A DNA stretch of 64,000 nt from Macrotrachela quadricornifera (GCA_022393335.1 JAJEKB010000791.1:271831-335830); one strand, 5' to 3'; shown: positions 1 to 14,484, counted from the stretch's first letter. The notes: generated from the sequence alone by a model not told the origin. Translations and numbers: made by a program.

Positions 1-3000
1 CTGAACAAGATCGTTGTATTGATATTGCTATTACACGTGATTGTTCATATTTTCTTACTGAAAAGTAATAGAAAAAAAAAATATGAACCAAAAATTCTTA
101 ATTGATAATATTCTAGAGGTTGTTTATGGAGTTGTGGATTAAATAATTATCATCAATTAGGTCATCCTGGTGTAACTAAACTTTTAATACCAACAAAAGT
201 AAAAATTAAAATAATATAATAAAATATATCTTTTCTTTAATTTTTTTTAAGATACAATTTCGTCAAATAAAAGATCGAAAAATTACTCATATAGCTTGTG
301 GTCGTTTTCATATTGCATTAATTGTTGATGATAGTCAATTATTTACTTTTGGTCTTAATGCTGGACAACTTGGTCATCCAAAAGGAAATGATTTATATAT
401 TCAACAACCATTACTTGTAACAAAATTTAATAGTCAATCTGAACATATTCAAAAACTTATTTCTAATGATTATGCTTGTATATGTTATACAAATAAAGAT
501 ATTTATGTATTAAATGAATATAAATGTCGAAAGATTGTTAAAAAGTAAGAAAAGAAAAGATTAATTTATTAAATTAAAATTTTACTTTTAGTGTTTTAAA
601 TGTAACAGAAATAGCTGTAGTTGGTGGAACACTTGAATCAAATGGAATACTTGATGAAGAAAATATTGATGACGATTTAAAAGTATTTTACATACAAGCA
701 AATAAAGTATAAAAAATTGAATAATAAAAAGAAAAAAAAGAATTCTTAATTAATAAACACTTTTTTTTTTCGTTTTTATTTTTAGTTATATCTCTATCAT
801 GAACGTGAACCAAATAATAGTAGAGTAAAATTATGTTTATGGACAACTAAACAACGATTAACTATTGAACAAATAGCTGCTGGAACGAATGCTATTATTT
901 TTTCAACTAATACTGGACAAGTTTATACAGCAAGTTTAGATAAATTAGCAAATATTAATAAAAAAACTGAACATGGTAATTAATCAAATTTTAAAGAATG
1001 CTCAATCTATTCAAAAGGCATACCTCAGCTCTTAGTACAGGAGGAAAAGTGCAATGTAATCAAATCTTCATAAACATCATTATCTATAAATTTCTATAAT
1101 TTCATTTTTAAATTTTAAAATATAAACTAAATTTTTTCAGAACCATTATCAAATTCAATCTATGATGAACGTGCTTATCAATATTTAACTCCATCACCTA
1201 TTCCACTTCTACATCGATGTCGAGCATTAACAACTGATCGTACAGGACGTTCATTAGCTGCTCTTCAATATCATCCAACTACACAGTAAATAATTTCAAA
1301 AAGAAAAAAAAAATTTTTTTTTTTCTATTTTATTATTATATATTTTCTTTTCAGTTTAAATGCATATCCACGACAACCAGAATCAAATTTTCATGAGAAT
1401 TTACATGATTTACTTAATGAAGCTGAACATATGCATGATATAATACTTGAAATAAATTCTAATCAAACATTTCCAGCTCATAAATATATATTATCAATGC
1501 GTAGTTCATATTTTCGTGAACGAATATCTAAAAAACAAATTGATCATTTAATAATTTTAAATGATACAAATAATTTTATTAATCCTGATATATTTGAATT
1601 AATTCTTGAATATATTTATACAGATAAATGTCCATGGTTAAATTTTGTTAAAAAAATAAAAACACGTAATGAACATGAATATCAAACATATTTAGCACAA
1701 ATGAAAAATATTGATGATGATATTGATGATCATAGATATTTTGCACGAATTCGACAACAAGGTACAATAACATCTGGAACTAATCAACAAAAATATGGAA
1801 CGAAATCTAAAAAGAAAAAAAAAGCAACTGGTAGAAATTTTTATTTATTTTACTTTATATAGATATTAAGATTTAAATTTATTTTTATATTTTAAAGATA
1901 ATATATCATCATCAAATGAATATGATATTGAACAACAAAGTGATGAAGAATTAAATAGTGGTTTAGAACATTTAATTGAACTTGCTAAATTATTTCAATT
2001 ACATAATCTTCGAAAAAGGTTTTTTTTTTCGTCTTCTTCTTCTTATCATTATTTTTAATTCATTTAGACTTGAAACAATTAAACAAAGTCGACAAAAAAA
2101 TTCTACTACATCGGATGAATCATATGGTCAGATTAAACAACGTTATTATTATACACGAGAAGCATTGTAAATAATACAAACAAAATAAAAAAACAATAAA
2201 CAAAATCTTTGTTTTAGACCAGATTTACATGATGTAACAATTATTTCTGAAGATGGAAAAAAAATTTCATGTCATAAATGTATTTTAACAAGTCGTCTCG
2301 ATTATTTTCGTAGTATGTTTCTGGCAGATTGGATGGAAGTAAGAAAAAAAATTTTTCTCAAATTATTTACTCATTATTATAAATATTTTTCAATTAAGAG
2401 TCAAAATAATTCAGAATTAAAAATGGCAATACCATCAGATTTACTTGAAATTATTATTGATTATTTATATACAGATAATATATCTAGTAAATGTAAGTCG
2501 AAATATTTTATTTTTTTCGTAAGAGAAAGAGAATTTTAGCAAATCTAGAAATTATTAATAATAATTATCATACATAGAAATAAATCTTTTAATTTAGATT
2601 TACTTGAACAACTTTGTCAATTATTAGTTCTATCTGATCAATTATTAATTGAACGACTTAAACAAATATGTGAATTTCATATAGCAAATTTAGGTAAAAC
2701 TTTAACTTAATAAGATTCTTTCATAAATTTTTTTTGTTAGTAACATTTCGTGATGCTGCTGAACTTCTACAATTTTCTGTAACATATAATGCTGAACAAT
2801 TAAAAACATTTGTTGAACAATTTATTTGTCGAAATCTTGCTACTTTTCTTGAAGGACATTTACTCGATAATCTTGATAATCAATTATTAATTAATTTAAC
2901 AAAATCTTATCGAAATTTAGTATGAAGAAAATTTTTTTTTTTTTAAATAGTATAAATACTTTCTTTTTTTTTTATTTTATTTAAGCTTGATTGTATGAAT

Positions 3001-4440
3001 TATCGAATGATAACACCATATAATGATTGTCCATCATTGGATGATATTTTCCTTGATCTAGATGAATTAGAAAATTTAACAATTGATATTGATGAAACAA
3101 CAACATTAACAATGAAAAAACAACAATCACAACAAAAAAGAAAACAACAGAATAAGTAAATTTTTATAAATAAGATAAATTAAAATTAATATAAGATTTT
3201 CTTTTAGAATACGTACATCGGAATCAGAAAATATTAATAAATCATCACCACCAAAATCTATTGAAAATATTCCAATGATAACACCAACAACGAATCAACC
3301 AAAAATACGAGAAGAAGAAAAATGGACTTCAGTATCATCGAAAAAAGGATCTAAAACTAGTAAAGTAAGGAAATATATTTCAAATTTTTTTTTTCTTTTC
3401 ATATTTTTATTCAATTAGAATGTACAAACATCAGTACCATCAAATAATACTCTAATAAGTCCAAATAGACCAATAATTCCAGGTGCTGTTTATACTCAAA
3501 GAGAAGGTAAATTAAGATATTATAATTAAACCATTATATTCGTTTTATTTTTATTTTTCAAATAGCGGATAAATTAGCTGCAGCAAAAAAAGCAGCAGAT
3601 CAAGAAATAAATACGAATAAATCAGTAATGAAATCTGTAACACCACAACAAAAGTAAATAGATAGTATAAATTTTTAAATAATTGATTTTTATTTTGTTT
3701 ATTTCAAAGTACAAAAACATTTACAACTACTAAAGATGAGTCGTCAACAAAAAATCCTTGGAAAACACCAAGTATTCCATCACCAATACCATTAAAAACA
3801 ACATTTTCAGGAGAAAAAGAAACAAATACATCAAAACCAACAATACCACGATCAACGTATGTTAAAATAAAAAGAAAATTTCGAAATTATCTTTTTTAAT
3901 TAATTTTTCTAATATCATTTTTAATCATATTTAGACCTGTTCTACAATCAACTCGTTCAATTCCTCTTGCACAACCATCTCCACCTCAACATGATATTAG
4001 TAATCCATGGTCAATATTAGCAACATCGCCACCATCAACATCAACACCTGCAATGAATTATCCAAATATGTCCATAGCTTCATCACCACCAGTTCCACCA
4101 ATGTCATTTAAACATATTCAAGATCAAGAAACACGAGCACATGAAGCTCTTCGACAAATAAGCAATAAATCACTTGAAAAAATTCAGGTTTTATCATTTT
4201 GTTTGTTTTTTGTTATATAAAAATTCATTTGATTTTTTTTTTTGATAGACTGAAGAATTGGCTATACAAGCATTACATCGTTTATATAATTCAGCTCAAG
4301 AATTTGATATGTTAATCACTATCGAACGTGTTGTACCTGAAATAGCAAATCCAATTTGGCCTCGAACTTCTACAACAACAACAACATCATCACCATCACC
4401 AAATCTTATTATAATAACACAAAAAAAAGGACAAAAATAA
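1..4440 (+). CDS. IBTK: IBTK-like RCC1-repeat / double BTB protein, 5' end outside window
   Basis: Partial gene, 20 exons visible: 3-64, 117-198, 252-544, 592-706, 786-975, 1141-1285, 1355-1830, 1898-2018, 2068-2166, 2218-2338, 2399-2492, 2598-2693, 2741-2919, 2986-3155, 3208-3364, 3419-3506, 3566-3653, 3710-3856, 3935-4187, 4249-4440. These give 1055 residues plus a stop. The first part holds RCC1-type repeats (LWSCGLNNYHQLGHP, LFTFGLNAGQLGHP). A BTB domain follows in exon 1355-1830 (HDIILEINS...FPAHKYILSMRSSYF), split by a Lys-rich spacer, then a second BTB (PDLHDVTIISEDGKKISCHK). The C-terminal third is Ser/Pro/Thr-rich and ends in a helix with ERVVPEIANPIWP, like the vertebrate IBTK tail. 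RCC1 then two BTBs is the IBTK order; family members act as CUL3 adaptors and bind BTK. The N-terminal ankyrin repeats expected for the family would lie upstream of the window. Confidence 0.85.
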
Positions 4441-4954
4441 TGATCATGATAAAAAGAAAACCAAGATTTTTATTACTATTATTCACCTATTGATATTTTG
4501 AAAAATTTATTCGATTTGTTTTTTGTTATTTGGTTGCTTGTTGATTTGATATTAAATAAATCATATATATCTAGAATTTACTTTTTTTATAGATTAAATA
4601 AAAAAAAAAGAAAAGAAAGAAAAGTTTGTATCTATCAATAGATAAGACTGTGTAAATCATCAAAAGAATTCAAAAATAGATTCATATATCTAATAATAAA
4701 AAAAAGAATATTTCTTTTTCTATCCAGATTTAATAATATCTCAAGGGAAATATTTTTATAACATTTGATTTGATAATAGAATATTTTTATAATATATAAT
4801 CATAGTTCTTTCATCAATAAAAATGATATACTAATATAAATGCTACGATGGAGTATCCGTTTTGTAAAATCTATATTTATTGAATATGAATGATGCCAAT
4901 TGAAAAAAAACAATAGATTAAAGTTTAATACTAGATATTTTTGAAATTTTTTAG

Positions 4955-7174
4955 ATGATAAAAATAAAGTCTCTTCCTCTTGTATTTTTAAAACGTTCAG
5001 TATATACAGCTATAAAATCTATTAGTGAAACACCCCCATTATATTCAATACCATCTACCAAAACATCATCAAATCAAATGCAAGCATGGATTATTTATTA
5101 TTATGGTGATAATCAACAATTAACTTTCTCAGATAATGTACAAATGCCAATATTAACTTCACCAAAAGATGTTCTTATTAAAATTCTAGCAAGTAGTATT
5201 AATCCAATAGATATTCGTAGACGAGGTAATATAATAATAATAAAATCAATTATTTATTTATTTTTTTTTCAATTGATTCTATTTATAGAAGGTTATGGTG
5301 GTAAATTAATTAATACATATCAATCAATGAAAAATATTTTTCAATTAGGAAATAATAAATTAGATTTTCCTCTTATATTAGGTCGTGATTTTTGTGGTGA
5401 AATTATACGAAAAGGACCTAAAGTAACAAAATTCAATATTGGTGATAAAGTAGATAAATTACAAATAAATAAAAATAAAAAAAATTATATTTATTTATTT
5501 AAAAAAAAAGGTCTATGGAGCATTAAATGTAACACGACAAGGTACTTTTGCACAATATTGTGCTGCTGAGGAAGATGAAGTAAATATTAAAAAAATAACT
5601 AAACAAAATAATCAATTATTAGATTTTAGATTTGTTTAAAACCAAACAATATAACAGATGAAGAAGCAGCTGGTTTACCACTTGTTTCATTAACAAGTTG
5701 GTATGCTATTAGAAAATTTAGTGGATTTAATGAACAAAATGCTTTCGGAAAACGGTATATAATTATGATTTTATTATTAAATTAAATAATTTAAATTAAT
5801 ATTTTAGTGCATTAATTATTGGTGCTGCTGGTGGTGTTGGTCATATAGCAACTCAAGTAAATAAAATATTAATTTGAAATAAAATAGTTAAGAAATGTTA
5901 AAAATTATGAATTAGAACAAGGATTTTATACTCGTATCGGATATGAATTCAGATGTTTTATCTTTGAATAATGAGACAATTTCAGAAAGATCTATAAAAA
6001 AAAATTTAGGGATACATTTTATTATAATGATCAATGAAATTTAAAAATAAAAGTTGAAGTATTTATTTATACATTAATTGAAAAGGTAAATTCGATAAAA
6101 TGTACTATTCTTATCATATTTGTCTTTCAATAAACAGTATTTTAAACAAAATATCGATATGAACGTAATGACCCTAGCTTCGTCTTAATAAATTCTAGAG
6201 CTTAATCCAATGTCACATATTGTGTGAGAAATGTTCATTCTATTAGATTATCAAATTCAATAATTCTCACTAGCTTTCTTAAAGAGACATATGGTCGCTA
6301 GCAAAAACGTGCTATTTTGCTGTTTAACTATTCTTATTCCGATCTTTCGAAGATTTATTCACTATTTAAAAGCAAAATCTGACATAAATCTTCTAAATTC
6401 AAATTCCCGAATTGCATAATATTTCGATTTTAACCTATTTTTTACTTTTGTTTTTGTATTAAAATAGTTATTTAATAATCTTGGAATGGAAACCACAGCT
6501 TTATGTAGTGCAAATTCATTTGATTATATTCGACAAATAGGTACTGAAGATACAGTTGATTATCGACAGAAAGATTGGGTTAATCAATTAAGCCAAAGAC
6601 CAAAGTAAATTATTTATTTTATTTTCTTGGTGTTTTTTTTTTAACAAAAATAATTTGACATATTTAGATATGATGTCATACTTGATACAGTTGGTCAACG
6701 TTATTATAGTTTAGAATTAATGAGTTCTTTATTAAATAAAAATGGTACATTTGTTACCATAATCACACCTATTTTTCATAATGTTGATAAATATGGTCTT
6801 CTTTCTGGTCTTTCTCGTACAGCATATAAAGCTGTTAAACAAAGTATATATGTAAGAAAATACACTCAAAAAAAAAGACGAAAGAAAAAATTTTTTTTAT
6901 TTATAAATAGGGATGGTCAAATAGTATTAATTATCGTTGGGCAGTTTATACAGCTGATGGAAATGTTCTTAATGAAATAAAAAAACTTGTTGAACAAAAT
7001 AAAGTAATTTTATAATTCCAAATAAAAAAAAAAGGATATTTTATTTTTTGTATTTAGTTAAAACTTAGAGTTGATCCAAAAAAATTTACATTTGAACAAA
7101 TTCCTCAAGCAATATCTTATCTTGAAACTGGTCATGCTAAAGGAAAAGTTGTAATTAAATATAGTAGTTTTTAA
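4955..7174 (+). CDS. RTN4IP1: RTN4IP1-like mitochondrial NADPH-dependent oxidoreductase
   Basis: Nine exons: 4955-5225, 5289-5449, 5511-5579, 5630-5754, 5808-5856, 6468-6604, 6668-6851, 6911-7003, 7058-7174, giving 401 residues. It is a medium-chain dehydrogenase/quinone-reductase fold. An N-terminal basic stretch could target mitochondria. The GroES-like half contains ILASSINPIDIRRR and PLILGRDFCGEI. The nucleotide-binding motif GAAGGVGHIATQ lies at about residue 213. The C-terminus has ISYLETGHAKGKVVI, typical of RTN4IP1 (OPA10), which is linked to mitochondrial coenzyme Q synthesis. The zinc-binding cysteines of classical alcohol dehydrogenases are absent, as expected. The ATG directly follows an AG acceptor (4953-4954), suggesting trans-splicing right at the start. 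Intron 5 (5857-6467) is about ten times longer than its neighbours. The gene converges on PTPRN, 237 bp apart. Confidence 0.9.
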
Positions 7175-7411
7175 TAAAAATAAATAAAAAAAGAGGAAAG
7201 CAGAAAAAAAAGCCTGAAATTATATATATATATGTATATGTTTTTATTTTATTAATCATCATCATCATCAATTAGTTTATTTTTTTTTCTTTTGTGCAAT
7301 TGCAACAAAAAAAAATAAAGAAAAGAAGCAAGAAAAAAAAGATCAGGAAATCAATGTTGACATAAAGAGAAATATCTAAAGTGACATCAATGATCTTTCT
7401 TATGTGTCACT

Positions 7412-10400
7412 TTATTGTGGTAATGCTTTTAATAGATGGGTCACTTCTTCTGCAACAGCAACGAATACAAATTCAAATTGATCCTAGAAAAATAAATAAA
7501 TAATTAATTAAAATTATATATATATAAGGAAAACAAAACTAAAATCTTCTTTTTTTTCTTACTTTTGTTTTAACCATTTTAGCTCGTTGATCACGAATAT
7601 GTTCAAGTGTTGCAGCTATATTTATTTCTCGTGCTCCTTTGCAAATACGATTTAAGACAATATCCAAAAGAATATAAGTACCAGTACGTCCTACACCATC
7701 ACTACAAAAAAATAAATAAATAAATAATTTTTTTTTTTGTTTTTCAATAATAAATACATACTTGCAATGAACAATAATGGGTGATGATCGACCACGAAAA
7801 CATTTATTTACTTTTCTATGAATAATAAGAAAAGAAGAAAAATTAAAAATCAAAGGGAATAAAAAATAAAATAATTTTCTTTGTTTGTTATTTGATTATT
7901 GATATTTAATAGATTATTCTCATCAGGTCGCTTTTGTGACTATGCAATTATTGATTTCAAATTGCATAATTTTCAAAAGCTGCCAGAAAAGAAATACAGT
8001 TGTTCTTCTTCTTTTTATTTTTATTGTATATTAATGTTCCATTTAGTTTTGCAGATAGACGCTTTAATAATAAGCGTCTTTTTTTTTATTATAATCAATT
8101 ACAAATATATGCTTTTTTTTTTTGTTTCTCTTCGTTCCATCACATTATAAAGAAGTATAAATGCAACTTGATCATGTGCATGCATGCTCATCTATAGTTA
8201 GATTTTGACTTTATTTTAAACGACAAGTTACTTCTTTTTCTTTCTCATTAATTTTAATCAAATGAATAAGAATAGCACGATTATCCATCCCTTTTTTTTT
8301 CTTTGTCGACATAAGAATATATTTATTTATAGACATACCGTCGAAAATCAAGTAATGCTTTAGCTGATGGTGGATTATTTAGTTCACCCCATGTTAAAAA
8401 GTGAAATTGTGTTACAGTACGTGTTTCCATTGTTTGAACATTTTTTAAATAAAAACTGCGTACTAAATAATCATCCGACCAAATATGTTCTGAAACAAGA
8501 TTAACCTTTAAAAAAACAAAAAGAAATTATTTAAATTTAGTTTTATTAAAAAAATTTTTTATTTCTTTTATTTATACTTCAAAATCATTAAATCGTGCTG
8601 AACCTTCTACTGGCCAATAATGATGACACATTGTTATACCATTTTCAACTAAAAACAAAAAAAAAATAAATTTTAATAAAAAAATTTTCTAAATAATAAA
8701 ATAAATTCATTTTACTAGGTCGAGTCAATGCTACAATAACACACGATCCCTGTTCCCAAACCATTTGCCAAAATGCATTTGTTGTATTTGGCATTGGACC
8801 TTGTGTAGCAATATATTTGCATTTTGGATCAGAATCAGTCTAATAAAAAGAAAAAATAAATTAGAAAGTTTTTCTTTATTTCTTTTTATAAATAATATAC
8901 TTACAATTGTACTTGCATTAATATAATCATCATCATCATTGTTTGTAAGTCGAATACGAGCATGATCATCTTGAGAAAAAAAACAGAAAAAACGATAGAA
9001 TAGATATATGTATGTTTTCTTTAACGAAGAAAAGATGATGATAATGATGATGATGATGACATGTCAATTTGAATTCTAAGAAGATGTGTGAGCGCATGCA
9101 CAAGGTATCTTTCTTTCTGCATGCATGAAAAAAAGGAAATGAGTAGGAGTTATAGTGCTCAAATTTCGATCCTTAGCTCTAATTAACGATAGTGTGAGAA
9201 AAGAAAGACGAGCGGAACTAACGTTTACCTTTCTTTTCTTCTTATCCTGTTCTTTAGATGATTCGTCTCATATTCATCTATACATACATAAATATGAAAG
9301 AGATGCTTTTGGATAGTTATGTATAACATATGTGACCCAATGAACGGCGGCATCGATAAAACACATATAGTAAAAAAAAAGAGAAAAAGAAAGCAATGAC
9401 AAGTGAAAATAAGTGCAAATAAATGTCAACTGATATATATAACTATATACATTTATTATCATTCTAATTAGTAGAACATAAGTCAGCTAGTTGAACTTAC
9501 ATGGTATACAATCAATATATCGATTTTTATTGGCATTAGGTTCTGAAACCGCAATAGAACATGATGTTCGTTCTTCATTTGCTTCATCTGTACATAATGC
9601 TTGCCATTCAGCTTCTAAACGATGTCGATTACGTAGATGATCTTCCATATACGACTAAAAAAAAAAAATTTAAATTAATAAATATGAATTAATTTTTCAT
9701 ACTAAAATAAGATGTCCAGTCATAATATCCATGTTAACTGGAGCTACTGGTTCTTCACTCCTATAATGCGCAATACAAAAAAAAAATGAAATTGAATATA
9801 TTTTAAAATAATCAATAAAATTTTGTAACCATGATGATGTTGAACTTCGGGTTGATGAACCTTCACTATTATGTTTAACATGAGTTGCAGCTGATACTGT
9901 TGTTGATACAGCACTTGATGGTGATGTATGATGAACTTTATGAATTTCAGGTGATTTACTACCTGTTGGTTGTACATGCATTCGTTGACGACATAAATCC
10001 TTTGAGAAAAAAAAAAGAAATAGATATTTTAAATATTTTATTAATAAATAATTTTACTTGATAATAATTTGTTGATAAACCTTTAATACGTGTTATTTCA
10101 GCAATTTTATTTCGAATACGATCATTACGTTTAATAAAATAAAGTAATGCAAATGCTCCCATAGTAAACAATACCATAGCACAAGTAACTAACGTAACAA
10201 TTGTCAAACGTGAACCATTTTGTCGTTCGACTGATAATTGACTACCCTTTAAATAATGAATAAAAAAAGAAAGTTATTTCTTTTTTTTTTTTAATGACAA
10301 TAATAATAAATTCTCTTATGCTGTCTTTTATTTCCTTTTCTTTTCATTTTTCTTTTTTATAACTAGATTTTGCAAGATGCTTTTCATTAATATTAACATT

Positions 10401-13400
10401 CTACTTTCTATTTCATTATTAATTCCTCAAAAAAAAAACCAGAGACATCTTATTATCATATTAAATGTCATCATATTCAACAATTTATTTTTATCTATTT
10501 ATTTCTATTGTATAAATTTTTCTTTTTATTTTATAGAAATAAATTCTTATGTGTTGCCCATTCTATTTATTTCAGTATATAAAAGTGGCATGTAATTCTA
10601 TGAACGATAAAATATGAAAAAGAAAAAGAAAAAAAAAAGAATGAAACCTAGATAGACTTAAAGAATTTTTCTCTCAATTTTTCATTCATCAACTGAACTA
10701 TTGTATTAGTAAGTCGCCTGCTGAAATTATAGTTGAAGCACGGTAGTAGAGAAGACTTATCAATTATGCATGCATTCGCGTGTGAATCTAATAGATGCTC
10801 AATCTTTGTTAGCGCACTCGCTCGTGCAAGCACTAACGGAAAAGTCACACCGACAAACATACACGCACATCAAGATAAAGAAAAAAAATCACAAGAAATT
10901 CTTTACTGTTTCCTTAACTATCTATTGAATAACATATAAATTAACAGAAATATATCAAAAAAGAAAAAGTATATAAAAGAGAAATATTAATTGTTTTTCT
11001 ATAATTGATAATAATAATAAAATTGAATAAAACACGTTTTCTTTTTTTAAGGATAAATTTAATATTTCAATCTATATGATTAAACTTATTTGTATAACAT
11101 TCATTTTTTTTGTTGTTATAAGAAAGTTGAACAGAAGTGAAATACTAGTTTTATTAACTTACCGGAATGGATAAATGCAAACAGGAAGTGCGGTGTTAGT
11201 GTAGTATTTAACATAGTCTAATGATCAACAATCTATTCTTAGCATAATAAAAAATGAAGCAAAGAAAAAAAAAAAGAAGGAGATACAACTCTATTTCTTG
11301 TTTTTACTTGAAAGGAAAAAAAAAGGAAAAAAGAGAGAGAGAAGAAGAGAAAAATGACCCTTCTTCTTTCTTATTCTCATCTTTTTTTAAACAATAGCAA
11401 TAAAGAAAATACTAAAAAGCATCTTCTTATATATTTCTGTTTAATGTAACATAGTATTATTGAACATCATTCATCATTTATAGATTATCTTGCAATGCAC
11501 ATTTATGAATATATATGTATATATGTGTGTGTGTGTTTGAGAGTTTCATATTGTCATTGTACTCGTTCTGATAATAAATATAGCATGCATGATAGGTCTC
11601 GATTTGTTACGCGTGTAGAAGAAAATGAAAAGAGAGTCAAGTATCAACTTTGAATGTAAAGACCTCTAATTGTAATCACTAGCTAGTTGTAGAGTCAAAA
11701 TTGATGTACTACATAATAGTTAGATAATGTTTCTTACAATGTTCTTCTTTCTATGTTTTGTTTGATATATTTGTAGATATATATATATATATATATAGTT
11801 CTTACTATGTCAATTTAGGAATAAAAGAGAAACGTGCTTGATGCACTCTTTAATTATTCTTCATCTAATCTACTTTTATATTTGCATATTTTCCTATCTC
11901 TTACTCGTCTGGGATTGCCAATGCCAGAATCAGTTACTTGAATACCCAATTGATTTTCAATAGTTTTTTGATTGTTTACTAAAATAAAGTAAATAGAAAA
12001 ATAAATATAATTTTTTTTTCTTAAATTTTATCACATTAAATTTATTTAACATAGAATTATTCTGGTTAATATTATATTTTTCTTCTATCTTAACTTATAA
12101 ATTGTCTCTTGAGAATCAATATTAAATATGGAATCTATCAAAGAGATCATAGAAAAGAAAGTGCTAAAGAATAATACTATCTGTCTATTATATTAAATAA
12201 AGAAAAAGAAAGAAATAATGACATTGAACAGATCATTTTTTCAAATAATAAATAACTTAACATATCCACGGAAGTAGTCATGTCAACCCCTGGAAATAAT
12301 AATGTGAACATATAAATATTCTTACAAAACAAAAACCAAATGTATCAATTTGATACGTACACTACTCGTCAAAAGTATCTCCTCCCTCGAATCTCGGCCA
12401 TTACAAGTGCTATTGCTCTGAAAATTTAACTATATATAGATCTTGATTAATGTGGGTCAGCAGCGAAATCCGAGCCTTCATAGCCTGAGTTAAAAGAGAG
12501 TTATGATGCATGAGGTTCACTTCCATTGTGAAACTGCACTTGTAAAGGCTGAGATCCGAGGAGAAGAGGGGAATACTTTGGACGAGTAGTGTACTATTAT
12601 TTATAATTCAAGAAAATGTTATATCATCAATATAAAATCAATCATAGGATGAATCTTTTGATTGAAATATAAGAATACTTTATTTATTTTTTCTGAATAA
12701 AAAGAAAGAGAAAAATATATACTTACAAGCTGCTCTAGCAACACTACTTGCATTTATTTGATAAGCATTATCCAAAACATGAAATGTTAATATACGATGA
12801 TCAGCACTTTTATATAAAAATAAAATATTTATTTTTAAAAATAAATTATTGAAGAATTTTGTTTTCTTTATACTTAAGTTCAGTAAAAATAGCTGCTGGC
12901 CAAGAATTAATTTGTGCTATAAGTGATAATAATCGAGCTCCTTCAATTTGATCTTTGAAACTAAGTATATATAGAAATATATATGTATGTATAGAAAAGA
13001 AAACTAGACGCATTTATTCATACTCCCGGTTGATTATAATATAGCCTCGAGCTGTTTCAACTGCAAAATAACGTTCGACATCACTACTATTTATCGATTT
13101 ATTATTATTTGTTAGATTTTTATGTGCTAAAATAAAAATACATACATATCATATAAATAAATAAATATTAAAATAACAAAATAATTACTCATTGTTTCTT
13201 CTGTTAATAATGGTAACACTTGTTTATTATTATTTATTTGTAATGTTTCTAATAAACCTGGATGTCCTTCATTCGTATGTACAGATACTTTTGTTGGTAC
13301 ACCTAAAAATATTTCAATATATATTAGTTAAATGAAATTTTCTTATTATTACTCATAATTGATTGTTCTTCAATTAATTTTGTTGGTTGATCATCAAATA

Positions 13401-14484
13401 TAATTTCATCACTATCCATATAATATGTATTAAGACGATTTGGTTGTTCTAATTCTTCTTCTTCGCCGTCTTCTTCTTCAGCAATTGCTTGTGCAAGTGC
13501 AAATGTCATTGGTGATATATCAGATTGTTTAATATCAATTTCATCTGGTCGATCATATTCCATTAAATATGGAACACCATATGAATTTTTAATGCTAGAA
13601 ATTATATCATCGACTTTCTTTAATGGAATATATGGATCATTATAATAAAAGTCTTTAAAAAAAGGAAAAATATGTACTTTTATCAAGTGAAAAAAAAAAA
13701 AATATTTTGTTTCTATTTTACTTTTATTTCCATTAAATGTTCCTAATTGACGACGAGCTATATTATTTTTTTGAATATTTGCTAATTCATCTAATTGTTC
13801 ATCTTTATTTAAACAATCCATATAAAATAATTCTAAACGATTTTTATTTATTTGATATATATCAGATAATATATGTGATAGAATACATTGTGTCATATAA
13901 TCTTTCCAATTTAAATGATAACGATTTAAAAAATCTGTTGTATATTCAAGTGCAATTAATTTATCATCAGTAAGATCATTTACACCGGATTTTAATGAAA
14001 ATGCTGAACGTAATGATCCTTTACCATCCCAACATTGTCCAAAAAGTTGATCTAAATATATTAAATAAAATATTATTATTTAATTGATAAATTTATTAAT
14101 TAAGAAAAATTTACCATCAAAACAAGCTTCATTTTGATTACAGACATCGGAATCATATTTGCAACCTATTTGTAAAATAGAATTTATATATTTAATTTAA
14201 CAAAAAACAAAAAAATTAAAACCTAATAATCCTTCAAAAATAATTTCTGTTTCAGGTAAAATTTGATATTCATTGAAATTAATGGTATTTATTTCATTAT
14301 CATCATTAGAAATAATTTCTCTTTTATGTCGTTGTATTGATGTTAAATCATTGGTAGATTTTTGTTGTGTAGGTGCACCATATATAATGGGCAATGGATT
14401 TAAAAGTAATATTGTTATTAAAGTGACCAAACGATGACAAGATGAAGATGAGGAAAATAGAAAAGGAAAGGACGATTGAATCAT
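7412..14484 (-). CDS. PTPRN: Receptor-type tyrosine phosphatase IA-2/phogrin (PTPRN family), predicted inactive
   Basis: Twenty exons on the minus strand: 14484-14223, 14165-14115, 14051-13722, 13652-13353, 13302-13189, 13126-13024, 12960-12874, 12806-12727, 11978-11905, 10246-10058, 9999-9830, 9760-9703, 9654-9501, 8969-8905, 8839-8716, 8648-8578, 8505-8339, 7815-7762, 7701-7563, 7483-7412; 887 residues. Order: signal peptide, Cys-containing RESP18-like segment ([15 protein letters not shown]), acidic luminal region, mature ectodomain ([18 protein letters not shown]), membrane helix at about 480-504, and one phosphatase domain ending in LLKALPQ. The signature loop reads HCNDGVGRTG (Cys817, Asp819) and the WPD position reads WGE (783-785). 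Vertebrate IA-2 likewise has HCSDGAGRTG and no WPD, and lacks normal activity. The family sits in dense-core vesicles of neuroendocrine cells. The true start is the ATG at 14484; an in-frame GTG lies two codons upstream. The 10247-11904 intron has no exon I can join. Confidence 0.93.
12358..12593. mobile_element. Tc1/mariner-like MITE in a PTPRN intron
   Basis: A unit of about 236 bp with imperfect inverted ends of roughly 45 bp. The outer bases are TACACTACTCGTCAAAAGTA on the left and the complement of GACGAGTAGTGTA on the right. The ends are flanked by or include the dinucleotide TA, as expected for Tc1/mariner insertion at TA. The motif TCAAAAGTAT near the ends resembles Tc1-type termini. 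No transposase is encoded. It lies in the intron between exons 12806-12727 and 11978-11905. The GC content is visibly higher than the surrounding intron. Confidence 0.75.

Noticed and set aside
11158..11230. Possible extra PTPRN exon ending in a CGGTAAGT donor
   Set aside because: Exon 11978-11905 joins 10246-10058 in frame and matches the family, leaving no place for it; it could at most be alternative.
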